In this document: piece by piece, positions 26,822 through 37,084 of the stretch
Layout of the letters: each line of letters opens with the position of its first letter
Numbering within the stretch: the stretch's first letter is position 1
Origin: Hyphomicrobiales bacterium
Lineage (GTDB): Bacteria > Pseudomonadota > Alphaproteobacteria > Rhizobiales > Rhizobiaceae
Direction: 5' to 3'
Assembly (NCBI GenBank): GCA_900465665.1
Contig: UBJO01000077.1
Coordinates: forward strand, 36,009-100,008
Length of the DNA: 64,000 nt
Made by a program: the position numbers and the translations under genes
Notes under the pieces: model-generated
Database searches by the model: none
What the model was told of the DNA's origin: nothing
What the model saw: the letters and a program-made list of their open reading frames with translations, nothing else

Positions 26822-27922
26822 ATGCTGATTTGGCTAGTCGAACTGTCGGAACACCTGAAATTTCTGAACCTGTTCAGATACATTACGTTCCGCACGGGCG
26901 CCTCTCTCTTCACCTCCGCGCTGATCGTTTTCCTGTTCGGGCCGATGATCATCAATTCGCTGCGCATCCGCCAGGGCAAGGGTCAGCCGATCCGCGCCGA
27001 CGGACCGCAGACGCACTTCAAGAAGGCCGGTACGCCGACCATGGGCGGCCTGATGATCCTGGCCGGCATCGTCGGTTCGTCGCTTCTGTGGGCGGATCTG
27101 TCGAACGTCTATGTCGTGGCGACGCTTCTCGTCACGCTCGGCTTCGGCGCGATCGGCTTCTATGACGACTATCTGAAGGTCAGCAAGCAGAGCCACAAGG
27201 GCTTCTCCGGCAAGGCGCGGCTCGGCATCGAGTTCGTCATCGCCGGTATTGCCGTCTATTTCATGATGCGGGCGTCGCTGGCTTCCGGCCCTGCCGGCTC
27301 GACCTTCGGTTCGTCGATCGCGTTCCCGTTCTTCAAGGACTTCCTGATCAACCTCGGCATCATGTTCGTGGTCTTCGGCGGCTTCGTCATCGTCGGCGCC
27401 GGCAATGCGGTAAACCTGACGGATGGTCTCGACGGTCTCGCCATCGTGCCTGTAATGATCGCGGCGGCCTCTTTCGGCGTCATCGCCTATCTCGCCGGTA
27501 ATGCCGTCTTCGCGAACTACCTGCAGATCAACTTCGTGCCCGGCACGGGCGAACTCTCCGTCGTTCTCGGCGCTGTCATCGGCGCCGGCCTCGGCTTCCT
27601 GTGGTTCAACGCGCCGCCCGCCGCTATCTTCATGGGCGACACCGGTTCGCTAGCACTCGGCGGCACGATCGGCACGGTTGCCGTCGCCACCAAGCACGAG
27701 ATCGTCATGGCGATCATCGGCGGCCTGTTCGTCATGGAAACGCTGTCGGTCATCATCCAGGTCGGCTTCTTCAAGATGACCGGACGCCGCGTCTTCCTGA
27801 TGGCGCCGATCCACCACCATTTCGAGAAGAAGGGCTGGACCGAAAGCCAGGTCGTGATCCGCTTCTGGATCATCGCCGTCGGCCTTGCCATGCTCGGCCT
27901 CTCGACGCTGAAGCTGCGGTAA
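26822..27922 (+). CDS. mraY: Phospho-MurNAc-pentapeptide transferase MraY
   Basis: The 366-residue protein with about ten membrane helices transfers phospho-MurNAc-pentapeptide from UDP to undecaprenyl phosphate and forms lipid I. FYDDYLKV (the Asp-Asp pair), GNAVNLTDGLDGLA and PIHHHFEKKGW are the conserved cytoplasmic active-site loops. Length is typical (E. coli 360). It starts 22 nt after the murF stop, preceded by AAGGGGCCCTGA. Confidence 0.97.
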   Translation: MLIWLVELSEHLKFLNLFRYITFRTGASLFTSALIVFLFGPMIINSLRIRQGKGQPIRADGPQTHFKKAGTPTMGGLMILAGIVGSSLLWADLSNVYVVATLLVTLGFGAIGFYDDYLKVSKQSHKGFSGKARLGIEFVIAGIAVYFMMRASLASGPAGSTFGSSIAFPFFKDFLINLGIMFVVFGGFVIVGAGNAVNLTDGLDGLAIVPVMIAAASFGVIAYLAGNAVFANYLQINFVPGTGELSVVLGAVIGAGLGFLWFNAPPAAIFMGDTGSLALGGTIGTVAVATKHEIVMAIIGGLFVMETLSVIIQVGFFKMTGRRVFLMAPIHHHFEKKGWTESQVVIRFWIIAVGLAMLGLSTLKLR

Positions 27923-27929
27923 GACGATC

Positions 27930-29342
27930 ATGATCCCGGTCACCACGCTCTCTGGAAAAAAAGTCGCGCTCTTCGGGCTCGGCGGTTCCGGCTTCGCCAC
28001 GGCGCGCGCCCTGATCCTTGGGGGCGCGGAGGTGACGGCGTGGGACGACAATCCCGACAGCGTGACCAAGGCCGCGGCCGAGGGGATCCACACCGCCGAT
28101 CTCAGGACGATTGACTGGAACGCGCAGTCGCTGTTCGTGCTGTCGCCGGGCGTGCCGCTCACGCATCCGAAGCCGCACTGGACGGTCGATCTGGCGCGCG
28201 CCGCCGGCGTTGATATCGTCGGCGATGTCGAGCTCTTCGTGCGCGAGCGCCGGGCGCACGCGCCCGATGCGCCGTTCATCGCCATCACCGGCACCAACGG
28301 AAAATCCACCACCACCGCGCTGATCGCCCATATCCTGAAGTCGAGCGGCCGCGACACGCAGCTTGGTGGAAATATCGGGACGGCGGTGCTGACGCTGGAG
28401 CCGCCGAAAGCCGGACGGTTCTACGTCGTCGAGTGCTCGTCCTACCAGATCGATCTCGCGCCGACGCTCAATCCGTCGGCCGGCATCCTGCTCAACCTCA
28501 CGCCTGATCATCTCGACCGCCACGGCACGATGCAGCACTATGCCGACGTCAAGGAGCGGCTGGTCGCGGGCAGCGACGTCGCCATCGTCGGCGTCGACGA
28601 CAGCCATTGCGAGATGATCGCCGACCGCATCGAGCGGGCAGGCGGCAAGGTCACGCGTATCTCGCGCCGCCATGTGCTCGCCGACGGCATCTATGCCGAG
28701 GGTACGAAGCTCATCCAGGCGCAGGCGGGTGCCGCCCTGCCGATCGCCGATCTCGACGGTATCCCGACGCTGCGCGGCAGCCACAATGCGCAGAACGCGG
28801 CGGCTGCCGTCGCCGCCTGCCTTGCGGCCGGCGTCTCGGTCGAGGATATTCGCGCGGGCCTCGCGTCCTTCCCGGGGCTGAAGCATCGCATGCAGCCGGT
28901 CGGCCGGCGCGGCAATGTGGTGTTCGTCAACGATTCCAAGGCAACCAATGCCGATGCGGCGGCACCGGCTCTATCGAGCTACGACCGCATCTACTGGATT
29001 GCCGGCGGCCTGCCCAAGGCGGGCGGGATCACGACGCTTGCGCCGTTCTTCCCGCGCATCGCCAAGGCCTATCTGATCGGCGAGGCAGCCGCGGAATTCG
29101 CGGCCACGCTCGGCGAGGCGGTGCCTTACGAGATCTCGGGAACGCTGGACCAGGCGGTCGCGCATGCGGCCGAGGATGCGGGCAAGGACGAAAGCGGGCC
29201 ATTGGCGGTCATGTTAGCACCGGCTTGCGCAAGCTTCGACCAATATAAGAACTTCGAAGTCAGGGGCGATGCATTTGTGAGCCATGTGGCAGCGCTCGAC
29301 GGAATCACCATGCTGATCGGTTCGGCAACAGGAGAGAAGTGA
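27930..29342 (+). CDS. murD: UDP-MurNAc-L-alanine:D-glutamate ligase MurD
   Basis: The 470-residue ligase adds D-glutamate to UDP-MurNAc-L-Ala. GTNGKSTTTALIAHIL (near residue 115) is the ATP loop, LNLTPDHLDRHG and VNDSKATNADA are Mur-ligase signatures. It starts 7 nt after mraY, and ftsW follows after a single base. Confidence 0.97.
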   Translation: MIPVTTLSGKKVALFGLGGSGFATARALILGGAEVTAWDDNPDSVTKAAAEGIHTADLRTIDWNAQSLFVLSPGVPLTHPKPHWTVDLARAAGVDIVGDVELFVRERRAHAPDAPFIAITGTNGKSTTTALIAHILKSSGRDTQLGGNIGTAVLTLEPPKAGRFYVVECSSYQIDLAPTLNPSAGILLNLTPDHLDRHGTMQHYADVKERLVAGSDVAIVGVDDSHCEMIADRIERAGGKVTRISRRHVLADGIYAEGTKLIQAQAGAALPIADLDGIPTLRGSHNAQNAAAAVAACLAAGVSVEDIRAGLASFPGLKHRMQPVGRRGNVVFVNDSKATNADAAAPALSSYDRIYWIAGGLPKAGGITTLAPFFPRIAKAYLIGEAAAEFAATLGEAVPYEISGTLDQAVAHAAEDAGKDESGPLAVMLAPACASFDQYKNFEVRGDAFVSHVAALDGITMLIGSATGEK

Positions 29343-29343
29343 C

Positions 29344-30498
29344 ATGGTAAGTCGTGCGGAACGCGGGGCATTGGCCGATTGGTTCTGGACCATCGACCGG
29401 TTCTTCCTGGCGATGTTCATCTTCCTGATGGGCATCGGCTTCATGCTGTCGTTTGCCGCATCGCCGGCGGTGGCCGAGCGCATCGGGCTGGAGCCGTTCC
29501 ACTTCGTCAAGCGCCACGCGGCCTTCATGATTCCGTCGCTGGCGGTCATGATCGGCCTGTCGTTCCTGACGCCGCGGCAGGTGCGCCGCACCGCGATCCT
29601 TCTCCTGATCGTGGCGATCGCGATGATGCTGCTCGCGCTGTTCTTCGGCGTCGAGGTCAAGGGTTCCCGCCGTTGGGTGACGCTCGCCGGCATCTCGATC
29701 CAGCCGTCGGAGTTCATGAAGCCCGCCTTCGTGGTCGTCTGCGCCTGGCTGTTTGCCGAGCATGCGCGCCAGCCGGAAATCCCGGGCAATCTCTTCGCCA
29801 TCATCCTCTTCGGCATGGTCGCGGCGCTTCTCGTGGCGCAGCCCGACCTTGGTCAGACCATCCTGACGACAGCGGTGTGGGGCGGCATGTTTTTCATGGC
29901 CGGCATGCCGTGGCTTTGGATCATCGTGCTCGGCGCCGGTGGCGTCGGCGGTCTCGTCAGCGCCTATTACGTCTTCCCGCACGTGGCGCTGCGTATCGAC
30001 AAGTTCATGACCGGCGAAGGCGACACGTTCCAGATCGATACGGCGCGCGAAGCGATCATCCGTGGCGACTGGTTCGGCCAGGGTCCGGGCGAGGGCATCG
30101 TCAAGCGCATCATCCCGGACGCGCATACCGACTTCATCTTCTCGGTCGCGGCCGAGGAGTTCGGCATCATCTTCTGCATCGCTCTGGTCTTGCTGTTTTC
30201 GGCGCTCGTGCTGCGCGGTCTGTCGCATGCCTACAAGGAGCGCAACGACTTCAACCGTTTCGCCGTCGCTGGCCTCGTGCTGCAGATCGGCATACAATCC
30301 ATCATCAACGTGGGCGTCAATCTCGAGCTGCTGCCGGCGAAGGGCATGACCCTGCCGCTGATTTCCTACGGCGGTTCGTCGATGGTCGCCATCTGCGTCA
30401 CGGCCGGGTTCATTCTCGCGCTGACGCGCCACAGACCGGAAAAGCGTGCGCAGGAGCGGAGCCTGTTTCGCGTCGCGCACGGCATTCCGGCGGAGTAA
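29344..30498 (+). CDS. ftsW: Septal peptidoglycan glycosyltransferase FtsW
   Basis: The 384-residue SEDS-family protein has about ten membrane helices. It polymerises lipid II at the septum together with FtsI. Conserved features include KGSRRWVTLAGISIQPSEF (the SEDS signature loop), AQPDLGQTI with the essential Asp region, and GMTLPLISYGGSSM near the C-terminus. The N-terminal SRAERGALADWFWTIDRF is the usual cytoplasmic lead. Confidence 0.96.
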   Translation: MVSRAERGALADWFWTIDRFFLAMFIFLMGIGFMLSFAASPAVAERIGLEPFHFVKRHAAFMIPSLAVMIGLSFLTPRQVRRTAILLLIVAIAMMLLALFFGVEVKGSRRWVTLAGISIQPSEFMKPAFVVVCAWLFAEHARQPEIPGNLFAIILFGMVAALLVAQPDLGQTILTTAVWGGMFFMAGMPWLWIIVLGAGGVGGLVSAYYVFPHVALRIDKFMTGEGDTFQIDTAREAIIRGDWFGQGPGEGIVKRIIPDAHTDFIFSVAAEEFGIIFCIALVLLFSALVLRGLSHAYKERNDFNRFAVAGLVLQIGIQSIINVGVNLELLPAKGMTLPLISYGGSSMVAICVTAGFILALTRHRPEKRAQERSLFRVAHGIPAE

Positions 30499-30504
30499 GA
30501 CTAT

Positions 30505-31631
30505 ATGAGCAAAGGCATCGTTCTGCTTGCCGCCGGGGGAACCGGCGGCCACGTGTTTCCGGCGGAGGCCCTGGCCTACAAGCTGAAGGAACGCGGCTAT
30601 TCCGTGCATCTGGTGACGGACAGCCGGGCGGAGCGCTATGCCGGCAAATTCCCGGCCGACGAGATCCATGTCGTGCCGTCGGCGACGATCGCCTCGAAGA
30701 ACCCGGTTGCGGTTGCGCGTTCGCTGTGGACGCTGTGGAGCGGCATGCGGGCGGCCAAGCGCCTGATCGGGCGGTTGAAGCCTGTCGTGGTCGTCGGCTT
30801 CGGTGGCTATCCGACAGTGCCGCCGCTGCTCGCCGCAACGCGTCTCGGCGTGCCGACCATGATCCACGAACAGAACGCCGTGATGGGCCGCGCCAACAAG
30901 GCGCTGGCCAATCGCGTCAAGGCGATCGCCGGTGGCTTCCTGCCCGAGAATGGCGGTGCCTTCCCCGAGAAGACGGTGACGACGGGCAATCCGGTGCGTC
31001 CGGCCGTAATCGAGGCGGCGAAGACACCCTATACGCCGTCGCATGCCGGCGAGCCGTTCAATCTCGTCGTCTTCGGCGGCAGCCAGGGCGCGCAGTATTT
31101 CTCCAAGGCGATGCCGACGGCAATCAGCCTGCTCGACGACGATCTGCGTGCGCGGCTCCGGATCACACAGCAGGTCCGTCCCGAGGATATGGGCATGGTC
31201 GGCGATTGCGTCGCCAAGCTTCAGATGGGCGCTGCGTCCGACATCGCTCCCTTCTTCACCGACATGGCCGAACGCTTGGCCAAGGCGCATCTGGTGATCT
31301 GCCGCTCGGGCGCTTCGACGGTTTCCGAGATCTCGGTGATCGGCCGTCCGGCGATCCTGGTGCCTTATCCGCATGCGCTCGACCACGACCAGGCGGCCAA
31401 TGCCGCGTCGCTCGCAGCGACCGGCGGCGCCAAGGTGATCGTGCAGGCCGAACTCTCGTCCGAGAAGATCGCCTCGATCCTGACGCACACGATGAACGAC
31501 CCGGAAAAGCTGGCGCGGATGGCCGCTGCCGCCAAGCAGGCGGGTAAACCTGATGCCGCGAACTTGCTTGCCGACATGGTAGAGGCTATTGCGGCGGGAC
31601 GTACAATTGCAGAGTTCAAGGGGAAAAGCGC

Positions 31632-31635
<4 letters not shown>
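30505..31635 (+). CDS. murG: UDP-GlcNAc:lipid I N-acetylglucosaminyltransferase MurG
   Basis: The 376-residue GT28 enzyme converts lipid I to lipid II on the inner face of the membrane. AAGGTGGHVFPAEALA is the glycine-rich N-terminal loop, VGFGGYPTVPPLLAA and HEQNAVMGRANK are conserved, and FGGSQGAQYFSKAMP is the UDP-binding loop of the C-terminal domain. The stop overlaps the murC start by 4 nt (ATGA). Confidence 0.97.
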
Positions 31636-33043
<1,408 letters not shown>

Positions 33044-33047
<4 letters not shown>

Positions 33048-34018
33048 AACAGGTGAATGGGCAAAAGCTTCTTGCGTCGCTGGGCGACGGTGTAAAGGAC
33101 ATCCGCGGGAGGATTACACCGGATGCGCCGATGGACCGCGTCACCTGGTTCCATGCCGGTGGCCTTGCGGAACTGATGTTCCAGCCACACGACGAAGAAG
33201 ATCTGATCGCATTCCTGAAGATCCTGCCCGAGGACGTGCCGATGACCGTGGTCGGCGTCGGCTCGAACATTCTGGTGCGCGACGGCGGCATTCCCGGCGT
33301 GGTTTTGCGTCTTTCCGCCAAGGGCTTCGGCTCGGTTGAGCTCGCGGGCGAAAACCGTGTGCGCGCCGGCGCCATCTGCCCGGACAAGCATGTCGCGGCC
33401 ATGGCGATGGATAACGGCATCGGCGGTTTTCACTTCTACTACGGCATTCCCGGCAGCATCGGCGGCGCCGCGCGCATGAACGCCGGCGCCAATGGCGGCG
33501 AGACGCGTGATCGCGTCGTCGAGGTGACCGCGATCGACCGCAAGGGCAACAAGCACGTGCTGTCAAATGCCGACATGGGCTATGAGTATCGCCATTCGTC
33601 GGCCGCCAGCGACCTGATTTTCACCTCGGTGCTGTTCGAGGGCTATGCCGAGGACCGCGCCAAGATTCGTGCCGACATGGATGCCGTACGCAGCCATCGC
33701 GAGACGGTGCAGCCGATCCGCGAGAAGACCGGCGGTTCGACCTTCAAGAACCCGGAAGGCCACTCCGCGTGGAAGCTGATCGACGAAGCGGGATGCCGCG
33801 GTCTCGTCATCGGCGGCGCGCAGATGTCGTCCTTGCATTGCAACTTCATGATCAACAACGGCCAGGCGACCGGCTACGATCTCGAATATCTCGGCGAGCA
33901 GGTTCGCCGCGAGGTGTTCGAGCATTCCGGCATCAAGCTGGAATGGGAGATCAAGCGCCTGGGCCTGTTCATGCCGGGCCGCGAAGTGCGTCCGTTCCAG
34001 GGCGTGACGAGCGAGTAA
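33044..34018 (+). CDS. murB: UDP-N-acetylenolpyruvoylglucosamine reductase MurB
   Basis: This 324-residue FAD enzyme reduces UDP-GlcNAc-enolpyruvate to UDP-MurNAc. MTVVGVGSNILVRDGGI is the FAD-binding strand, GIPGSIGGAARMNAGANGGE the substrate-side loop, and GGSTFKNPEGHSAWKLID with its Ser as proton donor the type I MurB signature. It ends the first half of the dcw cluster; the next genes lie on the other strand. Confidence 0.96.
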
Positions 34019-34033
34019 GCTTTTAAGCCTGTC

Positions 34034-34055
34034 GGTGCCGCGCAGTTGCGGCACC
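34034..34055. terminator. Hairpin between convergent murB and phosphoesterase genes
   Basis: GGTGCCGC and GCGGCACC form an 8-bp stem around GCAGTT, 16 nt after the murB stop and 11 nt before the phosphoesterase stop. There is no T run in either direction, so it may be an RNA 3' end stabiliser or a weak terminator rather than a classical one. Confidence 0.5.
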
Positions 34056-34065
34056 GCGATGTGCC

Positions 34066-35163
34066 TTAGCCGAAACGTTTGGTGAAGGCGGTGGTGAAGG
34101 TCACCCCGCCGACATCGTCGCTGGCGTCGCCGATCGCCACATCCATCACATTCCCCTTGATACGCACGAGGCTGAAGCCGCCCATGAAGGCGGCGCGGGC
34201 CTTGAAGACGTCAATACCGCCGGCCTGATAGGCCATCCGCGTGTCGTGCTCGTGGCCGTGGAAAATGCCGATTACGTTGTAACCTTGAAGGGTTGCGAGC
34301 AGTTGCTGACGTTCTGATTCACCCCACCAATGCGGCGCGCCGCTGCCCTCAACGGTGAAGGTGCTTTTTTCCGGGTCCCAGCGTTCGAGCGAGAACTTGT
34401 CCCATCCATAGTGCTGGAAGATCACGACCGGGCGGCCGTCGGCGGCATAGGCAGCGAGATCCCGCTTCATCCATTCCAGACTGTTGGCGGTGCCCTTGGT
34501 GTTGTCGCCGCCATAGCGCTGCGCCTGGATGAGGTGCAGCCCGCCCCAGTTCCAGGAGTAATTGTCGGAGGCTTCGTCGTAATTGTCGACCGGCACGACC
34601 GGTTTGAAGAAGACGCTCGGCTTGTGGTTCAGCTGCACGTAGTCGCGCAGCTCGTCGCGGTACCAGTCGACCTGCGGCGGATGTCCATCCTGATCGAGAT
34701 CGTGGTTGCCGAGGCCGACATAGACGGGGAAGTGGATGTGGTCGGCGCCCGGTCCCTGCTGATAGCGGTGCGAGAACTGCAGGAGCTGCGACCCCTCCGC
34801 GAACTCCGCCATCTGGCCGCCGCCGTCGTCGGTGACGTCGCCGCAGACGATGACGCCCTGCGGCTTGGCGATCCGCTGGCCCGCAAGAGCAAAGCCGGTT
34901 GGTTTGCCCGATATCGCTTCCGGCCATGTCTGGTGGTGGATGTTGTTGAGCGCCCTGATGTGGCGCAGCAGGTTGGCGTCGGTCTTGCCCTCGGCCTCGC
35001 AATTGGGGCTGAGGCCATCGCCAATACGGCAGGCGTGGATGTCGTTGATGACGAGGAAGGTGACGTCGGTATCGGGGACGCCGGCGGCGCGGGCGAGGGG
35101 CGGTAGAGATAGTGATAGGCCGGCGCCCAGGCCATGCGTCAGCAGCGATCGTCGTGTCAGCAT
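34066..35163 (-). CDS. Exported calcineurin-like metallophosphoesterase
   Basis: The 365-residue protein begins with a twin-arginine-like signal (MLTRRSLLTHGLGAGLSLSLPPLARAAG) and so is probably exported folded by Tat. The metallophosphoesterase core shows VINDIHACR (D-x-H), VCGDVTDDGGG (GD), GLGNHDLDQDG (GNHD) and FHGHEHDTRMA (GHxH), together binding the two metals. The substrate is not evident. It is transcribed against the dcw cluster. I chose the ATG at 35163, preceded by GGGGAGAGACGA; an upstream in-frame ATG at 35268 would destroy the signal peptide. Confidence 0.9.
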   Translation of the reverse strand: MLTRRSLLTHGLGAGLSLSLPPLARAAGVPDTDVTFLVINDIHACRIGDGLSPNCEAEGKTDANLLRHIRALNNIHHQTWPEAISGKPTGFALAGQRIAKPQGVIVCGDVTDDGGGQMAEFAEGSQLLQFSHRYQQGPGADHIHFPVYVGLGNHDLDQDGHPPQVDWYRDELRDYVQLNHKPSVFFKPVVPVDNYDEASDNYSWNWGGLHLIQAQRYGGDNTKGTANSLEWMKRDLAAYAADGRPVVIFQHYGWDKFSLERWDPEKSTFTVEGSGAPHWWGESERQQLLATLQGYNVIGIFHGHEHDTRMAYQAGGIDVFKARAAFMGGFSLVRIKGNVMDVAIGDASDDVGGVTFTTAFTKRFG

Positions 35164-35229
35164 TCGTCTCTCCCCGGCTATTGATCGCGTCGAAAATAGT
35201 GGCAGGGCGTTAACAGACAACAACGAAAA

Positions 35230-35257
35230 AGGCCGCGGCGGTTTCCCGTCGCGGCCT
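35230..35257 (-). terminator. Terminator of the MFS transporter gene
   Basis: On the minus strand AGGCCGCG and CGCGGCCT form the base of a stem-loop followed by a T run (AAAAA at 35226-35230 on the plus strand). It lies 22 nt beyond the stop of the transporter and separates it from the phosphoesterase. Confidence 0.88.
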
Positions 35258-35279
35258 CGCATGTTCAAGAATGGACCGA

Positions 35280-36584
35280 TCAGACTTCGTCGCGGCCCGA
35301 GGCCAGGATGCAGATTAGCGTGATGACGGCGGAAAGGCCGAGATAGTAGCCGACGTAGAGCATGCCGTAGTTCGCCTGCAGCCAGGTGGCGATATAGGGC
35401 GCGAGCGATGCGCCGAAGATGCCTGCGAGGTTGAAGGTGATCGAGGAGCCGGTGTAGCGCACGGCGGTCGGGAAGGGGGCTGCGAGCGCCGTTCCGATCA
35501 GGCCGTAGGTCATGCCCATCAGCGCCATGGCGACGATCGCGAAGACCAGGATGCTGCCTTCGCCGCCAGCCATCAGGCCGGGGAGCAGGAAGGAGAACAG
35601 GCCGATCAGGACGGTCGTCAGGATCAGCATTTCGCGGCGGCCGAAGCGCTCGGCGAGCTTGCCGATGATCGGGATGAAGATGCCGAAGGAGATCGAGCCG
35701 ACGATCTGGATCTCGAGCGCGTCGAGGAACGGGATCTTCAAGACCTTGACGTTGTAGGAGAGCAGGTAGGCCGAGCCGATGTAGAACAGCACGAAGGTGG
35801 CGAGCGCCACGAAGGTGCCGAGGAACAGGCTGCGCTTGTGCTTGCGGAAGACTTCGGCAACAGGAACGGCAACGCGCTCCTTCTTGTCGATGGCCTTCTG
35901 GAAGTCAGGCGTTTCGGTGATCGACAGGCGAACCCACAGGCCGATGACGATCAGGACGATCGAGGCGATGAAGGGTACGCGCCAGCCCCAGGCCAGCAGC
36001 TGTTCCTGCGGCATGAACTGCAACAGCACCCAGAAGATGCCCGAGGACAGGAAGAGGCCGAGCGGTGCGCCAAGCTGCGGGAACATGCCGTACCAGCTGC
36101 GCTTGCCCTCAGGCGCGTTTTCCGTCGCCAGAAGCACCGCGCCGCCCCATTCGCCGCCGAGGCCGAAGCCCTGGCCGAAACGGCAAAGCGCGAGAAGCAG
36201 AGGCGCGAGAACGCCGATCGATTCATAAGAGGGGAGCAGGCCGATGATGACGGTGGAGATACCCATCGTCAGCAGGGCTGCGACCAGCGTCGTCTTGCGG
36301 CCGATCCTGTCGCCGAAGTGGCCGAAGACCACGGCGCCAAGCGGGCGGGCGAAGAAGGCGATGGAGAAGGTCGCGAAGGAGGCGAGCAGCGCGGTCGTCG
36401 GATCGCTGTTCGGGAAGAACAGCGTCGGGAAGACCAGCACGGCGGCTGTCGCGTATACGTAGAAGTCGAAGAATTCGATGGTGGTGCCGACGACGCTTGC
36501 GATCAGAACGCGTGCCGGCGAGTTGAGCGGTGCACTGTTCGATGAAGCTGATGTCGGCGATACTGGAGATATCGCGTCTGACAT
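35280..36584 (-). CDS. MFS transporter of the metabolite:H+ symporter (MHS) family
   Basis: The 434-residue protein has about twelve membrane helices. VVGTTIEFFDFYVYATAAVLVFP, in part the MHS signature, and GHFGDRIGRKTTLV between helices 2 and 3 are typical of ShiA/ProP/KgtP-like proton symporters. The substrate, perhaps a carboxylate or osmolyte, cannot be told. I took the ATG at 36584 with GGA 6 nt upstream; the ATG two codons earlier (36590) has its GGA too close. It stands between the phosphoesterase and ddl inside the interrupted dcw cluster. Confidence 0.9.
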   Translation of the reverse strand: MSDAISPVSPTSASSNSAPLNSPARVLIASVVGTTIEFFDFYVYATAAVLVFPTLFFPNSDPTTALLASFATFSIAFFARPLGAVVFGHFGDRIGRKTTLVAALLTMGISTVIIGLLPSYESIGVLAPLLLALCRFGQGFGLGGEWGGAVLLATENAPEGKRSWYGMFPQLGAPLGLFLSSGIFWVLLQFMPQEQLLAWGWRVPFIASIVLIVIGLWVRLSITETPDFQKAIDKKERVAVPVAEVFRKHKRSLFLGTFVALATFVLFYIGSAYLLSYNVKVLKIPFLDALEIQIVGSISFGIFIPIIGKLAERFGRREMLILTTVLIGLFSFLLPGLMAGGEGSILVFAIVAMALMGMTYGLIGTALAAPFPTAVRYTGSSITFNLAGIFGASLAPYIATWLQANYGMLYVGYYLGLSAVITLICILASGRDEV

Positions 36585-37084
36585 TTTCATTCCAATCGGG
36601 ATTTCGGTTGTATGCCTTTGGGAGGCTAGGGGCTCATAACGCAATTTTAGTTCGGCGCAAACGTTAATCGCGCAATAAACCGACAAAAACTAGGGTGCTT
36701 GCTTTTTCAGCCGGAAAGTCAGGCGCTCAACCGCGCTTCGGCGTCTGTTTCCAGTGGTTGCAGGCGCGGTGGGAAGTCGGATTTGCGTTTGCGCAAATCT
36801 GGAAGCGGCCTGCGTTCGGAGCCTTGCATGGCACGATCGCTTAAACTTTTTGTTTCGCTTTGACATATCGGCCGTAGCGCTTGGCGCTGCGGGGTTTTCG
36901 CGTTTCGACGGTCGAGCCCGACTGTCGCAATTCATGACTGTTCGGGGAAGAAGTTAACAAAAGTAAACGCTTCGTTAACCATAATGACGCTCTAATACAC
37001 GTGCGCCAGGCGAGCCAGATTCGGAAGAAAGCCAGCTTGGTGCAAGCCTTGGAATGCAAAGTACGGATTATTTTGGGGGTATCT
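36585..37084. other. Divergent intergenic region between the MFS gene and ddl
   Basis: About 500 bases without a gene. It contains an AT-rich stretch before the MFS start (36640-36710), the CtrA-like motif at 36964-36982, and the ddl promoter, which should lie after that motif. Open frames here have no ribosome binding site or family resemblance. Confidence 0.5.
36964..36982 (+). promoter_or_regulatory. Candidate CtrA-binding site upstream of ddl-ftsQAZ
   Basis: TAAA-N7-TTAACCAT matches the alphaproteobacterial CtrA consensus TTAA-N7-TTAA in all but one position of the first half, and TTAACCAT is the strongest half-site form. It lies 103 nt before the ddl start. In Caulobacter CtrA controls ftsQA and ftsZ, so cell-cycle control of the second half of the cluster is plausible; actual binding here is inferred. 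Confidence 0.55.

Noticed and set aside
29305..31547. Very long open frames (over 700 codons) on both strands across ftsW and murG
   Set aside because: They are shadows of GC-rich coding DNA: they cross gene borders, are full of Arg/His/Asp and lack domains. The real genes are certain from motifs.
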